NCBI GenBank assembly: GCA_009746045.1
Contig: RPFO01000111.1
Location: forward strand, 201,001 to 261,000
Origin: Mesostigma viride
Taxonomy: Eukaryota > Streptophyta > Mesostigmatophyceae > Mesostigmatales > Mesostigmataceae
Length of the DNA: 60,000 nucleotides
Direction of reading: 5' to 3'
In this document: piece by piece, positions 42,630 to 53,608 of the stretch
Position numbering within the stretch: the first letter of the stretch is position 1
Layout of the letters: every line of letters starts with the position of its first letter
Notes under the pieces: generated by a model
Database searches by the model: none
Told to the model about the DNA's origin: nothing
The model's input: only the letters and a program-made list of their open reading frames with translations
Translations under genes and position numbers: made by a program

Positions 42630-43186
42630 TGTCAAGGGTATATTTTACCCTATGTGCCCAACTACCTGTTTATATTTAATTCTGGCCGTCATGTTGTAAA
42701 CGGAGGACTAATTAGGGTTGCGTCATTATTAATCGCACCCGCCTACCGTATTTCAGGCCGATAATTAAATAGGTTAGGAAGGGCTTGCCGTGATAATTAC
42801 GGCACAGTTTATAGCACTAGAAATAGTGCCGTACAGCGAAAGTTATTGTATGCCGAAGTTGTACTATTTCCGGCACAAGACTTAACGCACTGTAGGTGCC
42901 GACGGTACCATCCTCGGCCCACTATTCCGTGTTGGATATTTCTACCGACACAAGTTACTAGATGCCCCGTACTTAATGCGCTGGCATGTTAGCAAGACTT
43001 CTAGAATGTACGACTCTGAAGTTAAGTCGTTAAGTTATTGTCTTGCGCATAGCCGCCACCTTTGGTGGATATAGGTGCACGATGTTTGTGCTCGATGCCT
43101 TCACCTTACCTGTCCTAGCTGTCAGCTATGGACGATAATGGTCCCCACCCGGGAACCGCACCATGGCTTTGGCGGTGAAACGGTGG
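42630..43186 (+). repeat. TRIM-A LTR 2, first 557 bp (interrupted by Ty3-2)
   Basis: Continues at 54188-54277 (90 bp), giving 647 bp after removing Ty3-2 and one GGTGG copy. The uninterrupted LTRs 1 and 3 read cggtggcagtccg at this point, an empty-site control inside the window. Confidence 0.95.
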
Positions 43187-43760
43187 TGTTACGTCCTGGC
43201 TCGACTCTATCCCAAACATCTCGCCTAACCTTACCTAAACTAGTGATGAGGCACCTACCTAGGAGTGAGGAGCTATATTGGCTATAAGACCTAGGACGCG
43301 ACGACGCTGCTTCTCAATGCATTCCCTTATAATACGCCATATACCGAATAAAACCAGGGTACTACGAAGGAAACAATACTACACTGCCGTGACCCAAGCC
43401 TATATGTGTTAATTCATTTAACACACGCCGAGTGCCATTCACGAAGGACAACTGCTGCATAAATGATCGCCGACAGGCGTGTATGCTCGGGCCGACATCG
43501 ACCCTCGCACACAGGACCAACGCACGTCCACAAGGTTCACACGCAGGATAAAAGGACCACTACTAAAGTACGCAGCGCGGCGCGACTGCACCGAACCACC
43601 ATACTGTACAAGTGCCACGTCACAAGGCCCGGTACCGACCGGCCAAAAGGTCCTTACTACACGTAAGCCTAGGAAAGTCAGCGAACTGCTCCGGAATGGC
43701 TGAGGCAACAAGGGACCTAATTTACGTCCGTAACAACAACAAAAGTTACGCGACGTAACA
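43187..43760 (-). repeat. Ty3-2 3' LTR (574 bp)
   Basis: TGTTACG at both outer strands (TGTTACGTC...GACGTAACA). The only difference from the 5' LTR that I find is C versus T near 43697/54119. Confidence 0.96.
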
Positions 43761-44129
43761 CCTCCCCCCCACAAAGGTAGGGAGCCCTCTCCCTACGCAC
43801 AGGGAGGAAACCAAGGGATAGGAAACCTAATGCACCCAGCACACACCAACACAATCGGCAGGCCATCCAAGATACAAAGCACCAACGTATTAACTCGGTC
43901 TCCACCACCACGCCGGGAGGTGTAGGGTTAACCAGCACCAAGCCTGGTGGTAGGTTCCCCTAACTGCCTGGAACAGAGTCCTTGCCGGGGGGGACGGCAC
44001 TGGGCAGGACACACAGAGTAAACAAATCAGTACCAAGGACCAAGAACGACCAGTCAACTGGCCAGAACGTGAGGGCGACTCTATATACCGGAGGGACAAC
44101 ACCCTCAGGTCGGGCCTAAGGCCCTCTAT
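43761..44129 (-). other. Ty3-2 polypurine tract and 3' untranslated region
   Basis: On the minus strand GTGGGGGGGAGG ends directly before the LTR (43761-43772), a clear polypurine tract. The remaining ~350 bp is non-coding; a diverged copy of most of it is at 26950-27325. Confidence 0.8.
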
Positions 44130-46087
44130 CTAGTTGCCATCAGTCTGATAAGTGCCACGCGAGGCCAGCAGAACATCCAGATACGCATGGTAGTGGGCCA
44201 CATCATCGGCATTGTCATGCCTATCTACAGTGAGGAAAACATCGGCCCACACGCCATCAGGAAAAAGACCCAGGAAGGCCCAGTAATACCTATGCTGCGT
44301 AAGAACGACCTGGCCACGGGCCCAGTCCAGGAAACCACAGGCAAAGAGGCGTAGGAAAGGCTCTACCGCGATCAAGCAGAGAGCCCGCAGGAGTAGGCGA
44401 TGATACCGGATCCGAGAGCGCAAACCCGTCGGGAAGAACAGATCTACCAGGGGCTCCACGTCAGACGGCCACATCCGGATGTGCCGAACCTCACGGAAGC
44501 GCCACCGACGGGCACACTGTCGCGACCCGAACGTCTCGAGGTAGTCGCTAGCCCGAGGAGGAGGATGGCCACGGGAGTCCAGACCCTGGCCCGGGATGGG
44601 CGCTGGACGACGGGCATCCCACTCTAGGATGGGCTGGAGAACCGTGCTGTACGTAGCACCCGGCACCACAGGAAACTCTACCGTAAGGGCATCTGAGGCC
44701 ATAATGCCCAGAGGCGGAGGGTAAGCCCACTGGAACCCACCGTAGGTGTCCAAGTCATTGTGACGCCTAGCCCAGCGATACAGAACGCGCCGAACCAGGA
44801 TCTCGCCCTGGAACACAGGATCAGCTACAATAACCATATCGAAAGGAGGCCGATCAGTCTCAATGGGTAGGCCACGGTCCCGCGGCGCCCGACACACCTG
44901 GGAGAACCCGAGGGACATGGGCGAAATGGCAAGCTCGGCGGAGGCGCGCGGCAGGTCACACTGTCGGCAGGCGTGCGCAGACATACCGTACCCAAGGACA
45001 GGCGTGTCGCGCGACTCCGGCGTCGCATGCACCACAGAAGGGACCCGATCCTGATCGCCCTCGGACAACTCCCGGAGGGAATCAGCAGCGCGGGTGGCGC
45101 GAGGATCAGGGCCGCTGGCCCGAACAACCGCAGCCAAAGACCGCGGGGCCGAAGGGACAGGGGCCGAAGCAGGGGTATAGGAACCGGCACAGACGCAGAC
45201 GGCGCCGGTACAACAGGAGGTCGCGTCGGACCTGCTGCCGGAGGGGGTCGCGACGGACCCGCCACCGCAGCTGGCGCTCCGGTCTCCGGTGGCGGCGCAC
45301 CCCCAGGCCACATGTTGAAAACAGGGCCCGTAGGGACAGGCAATCCGGCATACGACTGGTTACCATCCAAGCTCCAGTCGGGCACCGGAATCCTCTGCGG
45401 AGGACCACCCTCCCAAAGCCTGGGAAGACCGCCCGGGTCGCTAAAGAAACCCCGCGATGGCGGCGCTGGCGCTGTGGGGGGCCCGGAAGCGACGACGGCG
45501 GGCGCGGCCGCTGGGGCGGAAGACTCGCGCAGAGGCGCAGGTACGTCGGTAGCAGGCGCAGAGACAGCCGGAGGCGTAGGAGCCGCAGCAACAGAAGAAA
45601 CCGCAGCTACCGAGGGCTCGCACAGCGCGGGCGAAACCGTAGGCGCCGAGGCAACCGAAGGGGAAGGGGGCACAGATACAAAAGACACCCCACCTGGCGT
45701 GGCTGGAGCATGCGCCTGGGCCGCCATGAAGGCCCCGAAAGCCGCGGTCAGGGACTGGATCTGTGCCTGCATCGCAGAAACAGTCGCCGAGAGAGGATCA
45801 GGCTCACGATCCGAGCCCAAACGGGTAGGCTCCACCGACGCGCGCCGGGTCGACCGTGGTGAAGACGGGACAGGGGAAGGAGCCGACACTGAGGAGGAGG
45901 ACGCTGCAGGGGAGGCCGAATACTCTGGCGTGTACTGTGCCTCGACTGGTGCGTCCGTAGGGGAAGGGTCGCCAAATGCTACTCCCGCTGTCTGGTCCGC
46001 GATCTCCATGAACTCGACCGCCCGTAGGAGGTCACAGGGGTTGTCATCTATATCTGCCTCGCCCTCGCCCGGAAGCCAGGGGAACAC
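44130..46087 (-). CDS. Ty3-2 3' ORF, uncharacterised, apparently shared with Ty3-1
   Basis: ATG at 46085-46087 (MFPWLPGEGEADIDDNPCDL) opens about 650 codons if one frame change around 45,000-45,300 is allowed. N-terminal third: acidic, then Ser/Pro-rich (AQYTPEYSASPAASSSS), a short helix (SATVSAMQAQIQSLTAAFGA), and Ala/Pro-rich sequence. C-terminal ~300 residues look folded: [90 protein letters not shown], stop at 44130. The Ty3-1 3' ORF keeps matching C-terminal motifs. No membrane span or known enzyme motif is evident. It starts right after the integrase zinc region. Confidence 0.6.
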
Positions 46088-46365
46088 CTCCAGTAGTAAG
46101 AGCGGGCTACTAGGTCCCGTACCCGTTTACCACCCTGATGAGCAGCTAAGTCATGCAACTCAAAGAGCAAGGAGGAGCGACAGATAGGAGGGACATACAG
46201 GCGCCATTGAGGGGGAGAATCGGCTATTTGCACATATAAAAACCCACCTACAAATTTACAAGGGTGCTTGCCTAATTGTTGGGGAAGGGCTGCAATGGCA
46301 GCTAAAGCTTCCGGCTCAGTGGCCGTAAATCTACTAATAAGGCGTTCAAGATCAGAGGTAGGCAT
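46088..46365 (-). pseudogene. Ty3-2 integrase, zinc-binding region only
   Basis: Reads LERLISRFTATEPEALAAIA, RLYVPPICRSSLLFELHD and AHQGGKRVRDLVARSYYW, as in the Ty3-1 integrase N-terminus. Right after YYW the homology ends and the 3' ORF DNA begins, so the CX2C pair, DDE core, GPY/F module and chromodomain are absent. This looks like a clean deletion rather than decay. Confidence 0.8.
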
Positions 46366-46475
46366 CGCTACAGAGGTATCCAGAACAGGTTTAAAGAGGT
46401 CTCCTACCGCCTTGCCAAAGAGAAGGGGAGGTCCTAGAGGGACTATGTTATCATAAGACTTTCCTGACCTAGTCG

Positions 46476-47405
46476 CTATATGGCTAAGCGGTATGGAAAT
46501 TTTATTTTTCCCCTCCCCCCCACCGAGACCACAGGAAGGGCCTCACACGGGAGAGAGAGTCCTACGTGAGAAAGGAGATCAGGCATGCGAACAGCAGTAT
46601 GAAAGAGATAGGCAGAGGATTCATCATCAGGTAGTTCACCATAAGGGGTTACACCCATAGTAGTAGGAACTAGAGTAGTATTGAGAGCATCCAGGTCCTC
46701 GAAAAAGGAGTAATCTGCGCGACGGGAGAGTGCATCTGGTACTATGTTATCTACACCATGAACATACTGAAGTTTAAAAGGGGAAAACTGTGCTAAAAAC
46801 TCCATCCAGCGCGCTTGACGAGGGGTAAGGTTGGGTTGGGAGAGAAGATGGGAAAGGGGACGGTGATCCGTTTGAATAACTAATCTATAAGGATCTATCT
46901 CACAGGGTTCATTCAGGCAGACATCAAATTGAGCACCTTTAAGAAAGTGCTGCCACGCGTGGCAACAATACACCACCGCTAAGAGTTCCTGCTGGTGTAC
47001 GGGATAGTTACGCTCCGCAGGGAGCATTGTCCTAGAGATATACTCAATTGGCTGTAAGCCCTGACCCTGATCCTGGAGAAGGACGCCCCCGATAGCTACC
47101 TTACTAGCGTCTGTAGCTACCACAAAGGGTTTAGTAGTATCCGGTAGGATGAGTACGGGAGGAGAGAGGAGTAGGGATTTTAGACACTGAAAAGCCGACT
47201 GACATTCACTACTCCAGACAAAGGGGATATCCTTCTTTAATAAATGATTAATAGGGGCTGCTATAGTTGCGAAACGCGGGATAAAACGCCTATAGTAAGA
47301 GGCAATCCCTAGAAAACTACGTACACCTTTAACGTCGGTAGGGGTAGGCCATTCCTGAATTGACTTAGTTTTATCCGGGTCGGTAGCGACCCCGGCATCT
47401 GACAA
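46476..47405 (-). CDS. Ty3-2 RT connection and RNase H
   Basis: Reads TDVKGVRSFLGIASYYRRF, then VVATDASKVAIGGVLLQDQG (Asp), QQELLAVVYCCHAWQHFL (Glu), VIQTDHRPLSHLLSQPN (Asp) and IVPDALSRRADYSFFEDLDA. All RNase H acidic residues are present. The frame is open for 309 codons and ends in a stop at 46476. RT lies upstream in other frames. Confidence 0.88.
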   Translation of the reverse strand: MSDAGVATDPDKTKSIQEWPTPTDVKGVRSFLGIASYYRRFIPRFATIAAPINHLLKKDIPFVWSSECQSAFQCLKSLLLSPPVLILPDTTKPFVVATDASKVAIGGVLLQDQGQGLQPIEYISRTMLPAERNYPVHQQELLAVVYCCHAWQHFLKGAQFDVCLNEPCEIDPYRLVIQTDHRPLSHLLSQPNLTPRQARWMEFLAQFSPFKLQYVHGVDNIVPDALSRRADYSFFEDLDALNTTLVPTTMGVTPYGELPDDESSAYLFHTAVRMPDLLSHVGLSLPCEALPVVSVGGRGKIKFPYRLAI

Positions 47406-47413
47406 AACATGTC

Positions 47414-47758
47414 CTAAAAATGGTACACTCCTACCAGAACAACTTTAGCACGGCGAGCCCACAAGGAATTTTCAGCCATTATCTCTAATACTTTCTTTAA
47501 AGCACGTAGGTGCGTTTCAAAATCAGGAGAGTAAATAAGGATATCATCTAAGTAAGCTTGAGCACAAGAACGGTCATGCTCAGATAAAGAAACAGAGGAG
47601 AAGGACGGATCCTTTAAATCAGATGACACTTGAGGAAGGTGAGAATTACCCATAACAGGTCTAAGCACTTCATTCATTAACATTTGAAAAGAGGCAGGAG
47701 AGTTACAGAGTCTCATGGCCGCTACTCTAAACTGATAATGACCAAAAAGGGGTAGCAA
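47414..47758 (-). pseudogene. Ty3-2 RT, palm with YLDD box
   Basis: Reads FGHYQFRVAAMRLCNSPAS, PQVSSDLKDPSFSSVSLSE and QAYLDDILIYSPDFETHLRA. It is out of frame with the upstream RT by one T in a T5 run near 47748, and out of frame with RNase H near 47435. Both shifts are single-base and could be real decay or sequence error. Confidence 0.85.
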
Positions 47759-48995
47759 AGGCGGTTTTATGGCAATCCTCAGGGGCTATACGCAGTTGCC
47801 AAAAACCATCCGCACAATCCAGTACCGTGAAACAAGTGGAACCTTTAACCTTATTAAATATATCATCAATACGAGGTAGAGGGTATTTAGACTTCACAGT
47901 AATGTCATTTAACTTCCTATAATCAGTAACTAGGCGAAACTTGCCATTTGGCTTAGGAACTAACAGGACACCAGCTGAGTAGGGGGAGTTACTAGGCTCT
48001 ATCAATCCTGCTTCTAATAGTGACACTAAAATCTGTTTTAGTTCCTTTAACTCGGTAGGGCCCATTCTATACATCGGAGAGTGCGTAGGAACTGCACCGT
48101 CCTTAATAACTACACGGTGTAAAACAGAACGAGGAGGAGGATAAGAAGGACTCTTTTCTTCAAAAACTTTGGAGGAATCTATCACAGCCATGTATCTTAC
48201 TATTTCGTTTTCAGTATATCCCACTCCTATTGTATCCACTGTGTTTACATCTATATCCACACTATTATTAGTGATAGGTATCTCCTGTACTTCTAACTGA
48301 AGGAACATACATAATAAATATCCATATTCCTTTAATTCAGATCGCAACTCATCATTGGACATTAATACTTCAGGTATAGGTCTTACAGGAGGATCAACAG
48401 GTGTAGGAGGAGTAATATCTACCAAGGATAAATTTTCTACTTTATAATGACGTTCTGGTACCCAGTAAGAGCTATCTGGAAACCAAATGACCATGGTAAC
48501 ATAATTAATGGTAATCTTATTATCCTGGTGCCAATCTAATCCTAGTAATACATCAGCGGTAGTGATAGGGCCTATAGTGGCCGTCAGGTTGACAGTACGT
48601 CCTTGTATGACCAGGGGAAGGGACACCGTACCCGGGGAATGACTGGTGCGACCGTCAGCATAATGAACAGTGACAGGCTTGGTGTGAGGGATAGGGACTA
48701 GTTCTAAACGCCTAACTAGGGCCTCGCTCACAAAGGAGCTAGCCGCACCGCTATCCACTAACACACAGACATTCAAAAGTTCATCAGCATGCAAGAAGGG
48801 GTCTACAACAGTGTGGGGAACGGTTAAGCCACCATTCCAAAACATAAGAGGACGAACACGTAAGGGTAGGGATGATTCAGCTCCTACAGAAGTTATGAAA
48901 ACAGGCAGGCAAAAATTATTATCTGGGGTACTATCTAAGGACCTGTCCAGGTTACCCCCGGCTGACAGGCCTACTGTTCCCCCTCCCCCCCACAT
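47727..48995 (-). CDS. Ty3-2 retropepsin and N-terminal RT
   Basis: 422 codons. Protease: CVLVDSGAASSFVSEALVRR and TADVLLGLDWHQDNK. RT fingers and palm: LIEPSNSPYSAGVLLVPKPN, FRLVTDYRKLNDITVKSKYP, FTVLDCADGFWQLRIAPEDC, FATPF, where the frame slips. The start at 48995 is only the first Met; upstream gag is in another frame. AT content is clearly higher than in Ty3-1 although the proteins are similar. Confidence 0.9.
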   Translation of the reverse strand: MWGGGGTVGLSAGGNLDRSLDSTPDNNFCLPVFITSVGAESSLPLRVRPLMFWNGGLTVPHTVVDPFLHADELLNVCVLVDSGAASSFVSEALVRRLELVPIPHTKPVTVHYADGRTSHSPGTVSLPLVIQGRTVNLTATIGPITTADVLLGLDWHQDNKITINYVTMVIWFPDSSYWVPERHYKVENLSLVDITPPTPVDPPVRPIPEVLMSNDELRSELKEYGYLLCMFLQLEVQEIPITNNSVDIDVNTVDTIGVGYTENEIVRYMAVIDSSKVFEEKSPSYPPPRSVLHRVVIKDGAVPTHSPMYRMGPTELKELKQILVSLLEAGLIEPSNSPYSAGVLLVPKPNGKFRLVTDYRKLNDITVKSKYPLPRIDDIFNKVKGSTCFTVLDCADGFWQLRIAPEDCHKTAFATPFWSLSV

Positions 48996-49302
48996 CCATT
49001 GGGACTAACCCCGAAGAAGTCCCTGGCGAAAAAGCCACTGCTGGAGGGTCGCGAGGGAGCGAAGAGGGTGCAGGAGCCTGATTATCATAGGGGAACCCTG
49101 AGGGTCCTGTCTGCACAACATTCAGCCTACTAGGGGTAGCTGAGGGAATGCGTCCTGGAGTGGGACGAATAGGAGCACGCTGAGGGGTACGAGGAGGGCG
49201 AGCATCGGGATGAGGGGGAGCACCAGAAAGGAACTTGGGGCACTCCGCCTTAAGATGGCCCACCTCATGACAATGATAACACGAGATGTGAGACACATCC
49301 AA
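48952..49302 (-). CDS. Ty3-2 nucleocapsid-like CCHC region
   Basis: CYHCHEVGHLKAEC (CX2CX4HX4C) near 49280-49240 is followed by a Pro/Arg-rich tail. It overlaps the protease frame by about 45 bp. Upstream 49303-49417 (plus strand: an AT-rich stretch with catatgcctattcttcttc) does not keep the gag frame. Confidence 0.85.
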   Translation of the reverse strand: MDVSHISCYHCHEVGHLKAECPKFLSGAPPHPDARPPRTPQRAPIRPTPGRIPSATPSRLNVVQTGPSGFPYDNQAPAPSSLPRDPPAVAFSPGTSSGLVPMDVGGRGNSRPVSRG

Positions 49303-49417
49303 TGCAGATATATCTGTAACGCAAATATCGAATTCTTCTACATATGCCTATTCTTCTTCAGGAGTGAGGACAAGGTTATGAACCCTAGTACACAAAGGAG
49401 CATGAGCATACATGCAA

Positions 49418-50145
49418 TCAGCAACACGGAGGAGATGGGTAGGAAGAGGAGTGGTAAAGAAATCTGCTACTCTTTAATAGACGTTGTCGCACATGCTTGA
49501 GGGGCAGATCAGTGAAACGGTAGGCAGAGAACTGGCGTTTTACCTCACGTAATAAGGGTCTACTGAGGCCTTGAAGGAAACGAGCACGTACTTCTGCGCC
49601 CGACAAATCCCTAATTCGTACCATCTGTGCATCAAGTTCTTTCATATATTCCTTAAACGGTTTAGTACCTTGCTGCAAAGTACCAAAGGCTAATCTATCC
49701 TGCCAATCTGCATCAGGAGGAACTAAATGGCTCTCTAACCGCTAAAACAATCCTGCTACTGAGTTAGGGTAGGCATGAGAGGCCAAGGATTCACACTGGA
49801 TGAGGTTGGCAAGCTCAGGGGTAATACAGGTAGTAAGATAGTGAGGGACTAAAACAGCATCAGAGAGACGCCATCTATTATGATTCTGCCACGACTCTGT
49901 GTTCTGGGTAAGCAACATAATAAAAGTGAAAAACTGTTGAGGGGTAGACTTGACATCCAGCTAATTGGGAAGGTTAGCAAAGAGGGGAAGAGCAGGAGGC
50001 TTAGGGGGATTCGAAGAGTCAGTTTTTCCCATAGGGCCACTATCTTCCACTGCTACATAAGCGGGATAGAAGGAAGGAAGAGGAAAGGTTTTGGGTAGGG
50101 GTCGAGAAGGGGCCACCGTTTCAGACTGGTGCCCATAGGAGAAAG
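49418..50145 (-). pseudogene. Ty3-2 gag, capsid region
   Basis: From 50145 down: FSYGHQSETVAPSRPLPK, STPQQFFTFIMLLTQNTES, WRLSDAVLVPHYLTTCITPE, then in-frame stops, and MQQGTKPFKEYMKELDAQMV with ARFLQGLSRPLLREVKRQF. The last matches Retrotrans_gag. Nonsense codons near 49970 and 49740 break it. Confidence 0.75.
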
Positions 50146-51944
50146 GAATCGGTGTTCTCTGAACGTAGTTTCTTTATAACAGATGAGAATGAACGCCGCT
50201 ATGTGAGTGGTACTACGGGACGGTGGGCCTTGGGCTGGACCGGTTCCATGAGGTAGAATTAGTTGGCCAGTTTTGTATGGCCATTTCTAGTTCGTTAAGT
50301 TAAGTAGCAATTAAGTTACTGTTGCTGACGGCTCATGAGGCGAGCCTGGGCTACGCCGCCCTAAAGTGCCATTTGCACGATGTTCTAGGTCTCTTTTTCT
50401 TGTCATCGGATGTATGGGGTATGGGAATGGCGGATTACAAGAAATTTAATGCTGCCCTAATCGCGTCAGCCTTTTGGCTGGCGGTGGCCGATTAGAGATG
50501 GCGCGTGACTGACATAGCTTGAACAGTCACGTGACTGTGAAAAAGAAATTGAAATTACCCTCGTCGGTTTTCTCCCCGCAGCTGGGTTCTTGGCCGACGA
50601 GAGACTATAAAATACTTCGCGTTTGCCTGCGCGTGGCACCTGTACGGAACTCTGAAGCCATGAGTAAGATTTCCGTGCCACGCTGCAGTGCCTACCGCTT
50701 TGCTGCGGAATGTCGCAGCAGGGTTGCAGTTCCTGACTGCTGACTGCCGAAGGAAGGGTGGTCGGGTTACTTTTAGTGGGCATTGTGATGGACGACAAGT
50801 CTGTCGGCCCTCGCGTAAGTAGAAAAATATTTACCAGCATCCGCTCTTATGGGTGCGTGAGGTCTCGGGAATGTGGTGGGGACGAATTCCGGAATTATGC
50901 AATATTTCGATTCAGACCGAGACTTAAGGGGCCAGTTTAACAGACGGACCTGGGCCGGGCAGGACCAAATATTTTGTCCGGCCCAGTTGCGCTTGCGCTT
51001 TATCGGCCGCTGGGGTGTGTGATGAGAGCCTGCTCATCAACTAAAACCTGAAATATGGAAAGTTACTCCCCCAGGTGACAACGTTGACAGTAATCGAGAT
51101 ATGGTGGCATCGGGTGACGTCCTACAAGTTGTCGTCACGTTAGGGCGGCACTGGCCTTTGAGGGAGGTCCGTGATCGTTAAACGAGGCGTCTTCTTCCTT
51201 GTCTTTGCGTGCACATTCAACACCCTCTTTTACTGGCCGAGGGTGGAAGGCTGGGGGGGGCCCTGCAAAGGGTTATCGTGCATGAGGCTCGCTACAGCCG
51301 CCGGCGATTGTAATGGTCGTGACCGTTGCGGCAGGGCAGCCTCGGGAGCCACTGAGCGAAAGTGGTTGGCGGAGCTTTGGAGATAAAGCACCAGGAAAGG
51401 GGGGTTGGGTAACGAGAACTACAATCAATCATGAAATGGGTGCAGCGTGGCAGGCTCACTCATGGGTTCTGTAATTGCCCACTTATTGTTTTAATCAAAT
51501 GTTGGTGGATTGGTAATAGTGGGAATAGAATCGGTGTTCTCTGAACGTAGTTTCTTTATAACAGATGAGAATGAACGCCGCTATGTGAGTGGTACTACGG
51601 GACGGTGGGCCTTGGGCTGGACCGGTTCCATGAGTTAGAATTAGTTGGCCAGTTTTGTATGGCCATTTCTAGTTCGTTAAGTTAAGTAGCAATTAAGTTA
51701 CTGTTGCTGACGGCTCATGAGGCGAGCCTGGGCTACGCCGCCCTAAAGTGCCATTTGCACGATGTTCTAGGTCTCTTTTTCTTGTCCCGCCCTCCCTCCC
51801 CCTTTTTGTGTTTGTTTCTAGGGTAACGAGAACTACAATCAATCATGAAATGGGTGCAGCGTGGCAGGCTCACTCATGGGTTCTGTAATTGCCCACTTAT
51901 TGTTTTAATCAAATGTTGGTGGATTGGTAATAGTGGGAATAGAA
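50146..51944. mobile_element. 1.8-kb insert in Ty3-2 gag: unit U plus deleted tandem copy U'
   Basis: R1 occurs at 50146-50404 and 51528-51786 (259 bp each), R2 at 51407-51530 and 51821-51944 (124 bp each). The order is R1-1.0 kb-R2, then R1-34 bp-R2, so the second unit is an internally deleted copy of the first. GAA borders both units. There are no TIRs, TG/CA ends or transposase. The centre holds a TATA-like motif (actataaaatac, about 50602) followed by short open frames and a splice-donor-like cgcgtaagtag near 50812, perhaps captured host DNA. Confidence 0.75.
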
Positions 51945-51998
51945 CAGTATATTGCTCACGAAGAGAGGAGTAGGCAAAATGATCATAATTTCTATCAT

Positions 51999-52472
51999 CT
52001 AGGGGCATGGTGCTGAAATCACTATTACTTCTAAATCAGCCACACGGGTAGGGACCTGGGCTGCCTCATAGGCCGTCCCAGGGTAGGACCAGGAAGCAGG
52101 TGGGTAAAATGGAACTGCACTAGGGCGCCCAGAGGGGCCGACAGGGGCAGAGGTACGACCCGTGTTAAAAGCAGGCATGGAAGGCACAGAGTGGGAAGGA
52201 GGCCTAGAAACATTGTTAGTTAGTGAGGACCTGCTGGGGGGTTGAGCCAAGGTTGCAAGAGGGGCAGGGGCCTGGTTCAAGGTAAGGGAAGGGTCATCAC
52301 TAAATCTGACTTGCATACGTTGTTCATAGGTAGGAGGGGTGACAGAGGGACGACGATTGTTATTATTATTATTATTATTGTTGTTGTTGTTGGCATTATT
52401 AGAATTATTAGTGGTAGGTATAGGTGACATCTCTCCACCCACTAGATCCATGTTCAGTTTGAGGAAAAACAA
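51999..52472 (-). pseudogene. Ty3-2 gag, N-terminal Asn/Pro-rich region
   Basis: Minus-strand ATG at 52472 (MFFLKLNMDLVGGEMSPIPT) leads into an Asn homopolymer (AAT/AAC repeat, 52355-52400), PTYEQRMQVRFSDDPSLTL, and a Ser/Pro-rich stretch. The frame slips near 52010, after which DDRNYDHFAYSSLREQYT runs to the insert. The second Met, MDLVGGEMSP, is an equally possible start. Confidence 0.65.
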
Positions 52473-52570
52473 TTAAGGTTGCAATAAGGAGGAGGACAAC
52501 GCCCTAATTTAAAGCAAGGAAAGCAAAAAGGAAAAACTTTTAATGTCCTAAGAGAGGAAAACAAGTAAAA

Positions 52571-53078
52571 TCAATCCTTTTTAATAACAGTAATGGATAG
52601 GGAGCCAAACTCTAAGGTGAGAGGAGTATCTACACTAGAGGAGGATGACACCGTAGGACGAGGGGGAGATGGAGGTAGTGAAACCAAAACAAGGCTATCT
52701 ACCGAAGGGCGAGCAAGAGGAGCAGGAAAAGAACGTCTTGGGGTACAGCACCAGAGGTAGGGGCTGCAGGAAGGGTAGAAGTATAGTGACAGGGGGAGGA
52801 CGTATTGGCTCACTGGCCCGTTGCTGGGCAGCCCTAACCTTAGGGGTATCAGTAGGGTTACCTTGTACCTTGAAGGCAGGGGTAGGGGAAGACCGATCAG
52901 GTTTCATAGGCAATAGTAGACACTGATATGGGAGTCGTTGAAAGATGGCGCCCAAATGGTCGTCGATGACCAACGCCGTAGCCGAGGAACTCCTGCTGTG
53001 GGGTACAACACCAACCACAAGGGTCTGAACATAGGCATATACATCCAAGCGTAAAAGAGAGTGGAAGGCGATGAACAA
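52571..53078 (-). pseudogene. Possible leader ORF of Ty3-2
   Basis: Two overlapping minus frames (52695-53078 and 52571-52813) read like one Pro/Ser/Arg-rich protein after a shift (AFKVQGNPTDTPKVRAAQQR; LEFGSLSITVIKKD, stop). No domain recognised. It may be an upstream part of gag. Confidence 0.35.
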
Positions 53079-53594
53079 CGTTCTAGCATCGGCGACTAGC
53101 CGAATCTATTCCTAGGCACTTTCCTATTCTAGCCGATTCCTAATGAACGGATAGGAGGCACTTGAGGTGGAGGAGGTCCTACCTCTCCTCCCCCCCCACA
53201 AAGCATCTATGATGCTCGCCTAGAGCTAACGAGCATATAAGAAAACGCAGCAGCGTGCACGGAAAAGAGGTGTAGTCTAAAGGGACGCTAATCGTCCCAC
53301 TATCCATCACTATTGAACCGTCAAACCCACTAGCTAACGTCAAACAGCACCCAGCAAGGAAATGCACACACAGATGGAAAAGGAAAAGGAAAAGGAACTA
53401 GCTACGTGAGGAGTTCATCCGCTTTGAGCAGGTCTAACTTCTAGGCAGGGCGTGTCCCGAATCGGGCAGCACTACCCCCCTAGCTTGACGGCGACCCGCC
53501 CATTACCTGTCAAGAGGTCGTCTTCTTCTGTGCCCTGGCCGCGGAAGGCCTCTGGCGTATAGGGTTGCAAGGGAACTTCGTCGCGTCTACCTAA
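53079..53594 (-). other. Ty3-2 leader, no gene recognised
   Basis: About 500 bp between the PBS and the first open frames. It contains AT-rich and purine-rich runs but no motif I can name. Confidence 0.6.
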
Positions 53595-53607
53595 ACCTCC
53601 GATACCA
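53595..53607 (-). other. Primer-binding site of Ty3-2
   Basis: On the minus strand TGGTATCGGAGG follows the LTR after one A, exactly as in Ty3-1. Confidence 0.88.
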
Positions 53608-53608
53608 T

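Noticed and set aside
44130-46087. Envelope gene in the Ty3-2 3' ORF
   Set aside because: Correct position, but no signal peptide, cleavage site or clear membrane span was seen, so I left the function open.
44973-46187. 404-codon plus-strand frame opposite the Ty3-2 3' ORF
   Set aside because: Gly/Ala-rich antisense shadow of the minus-strand gene.
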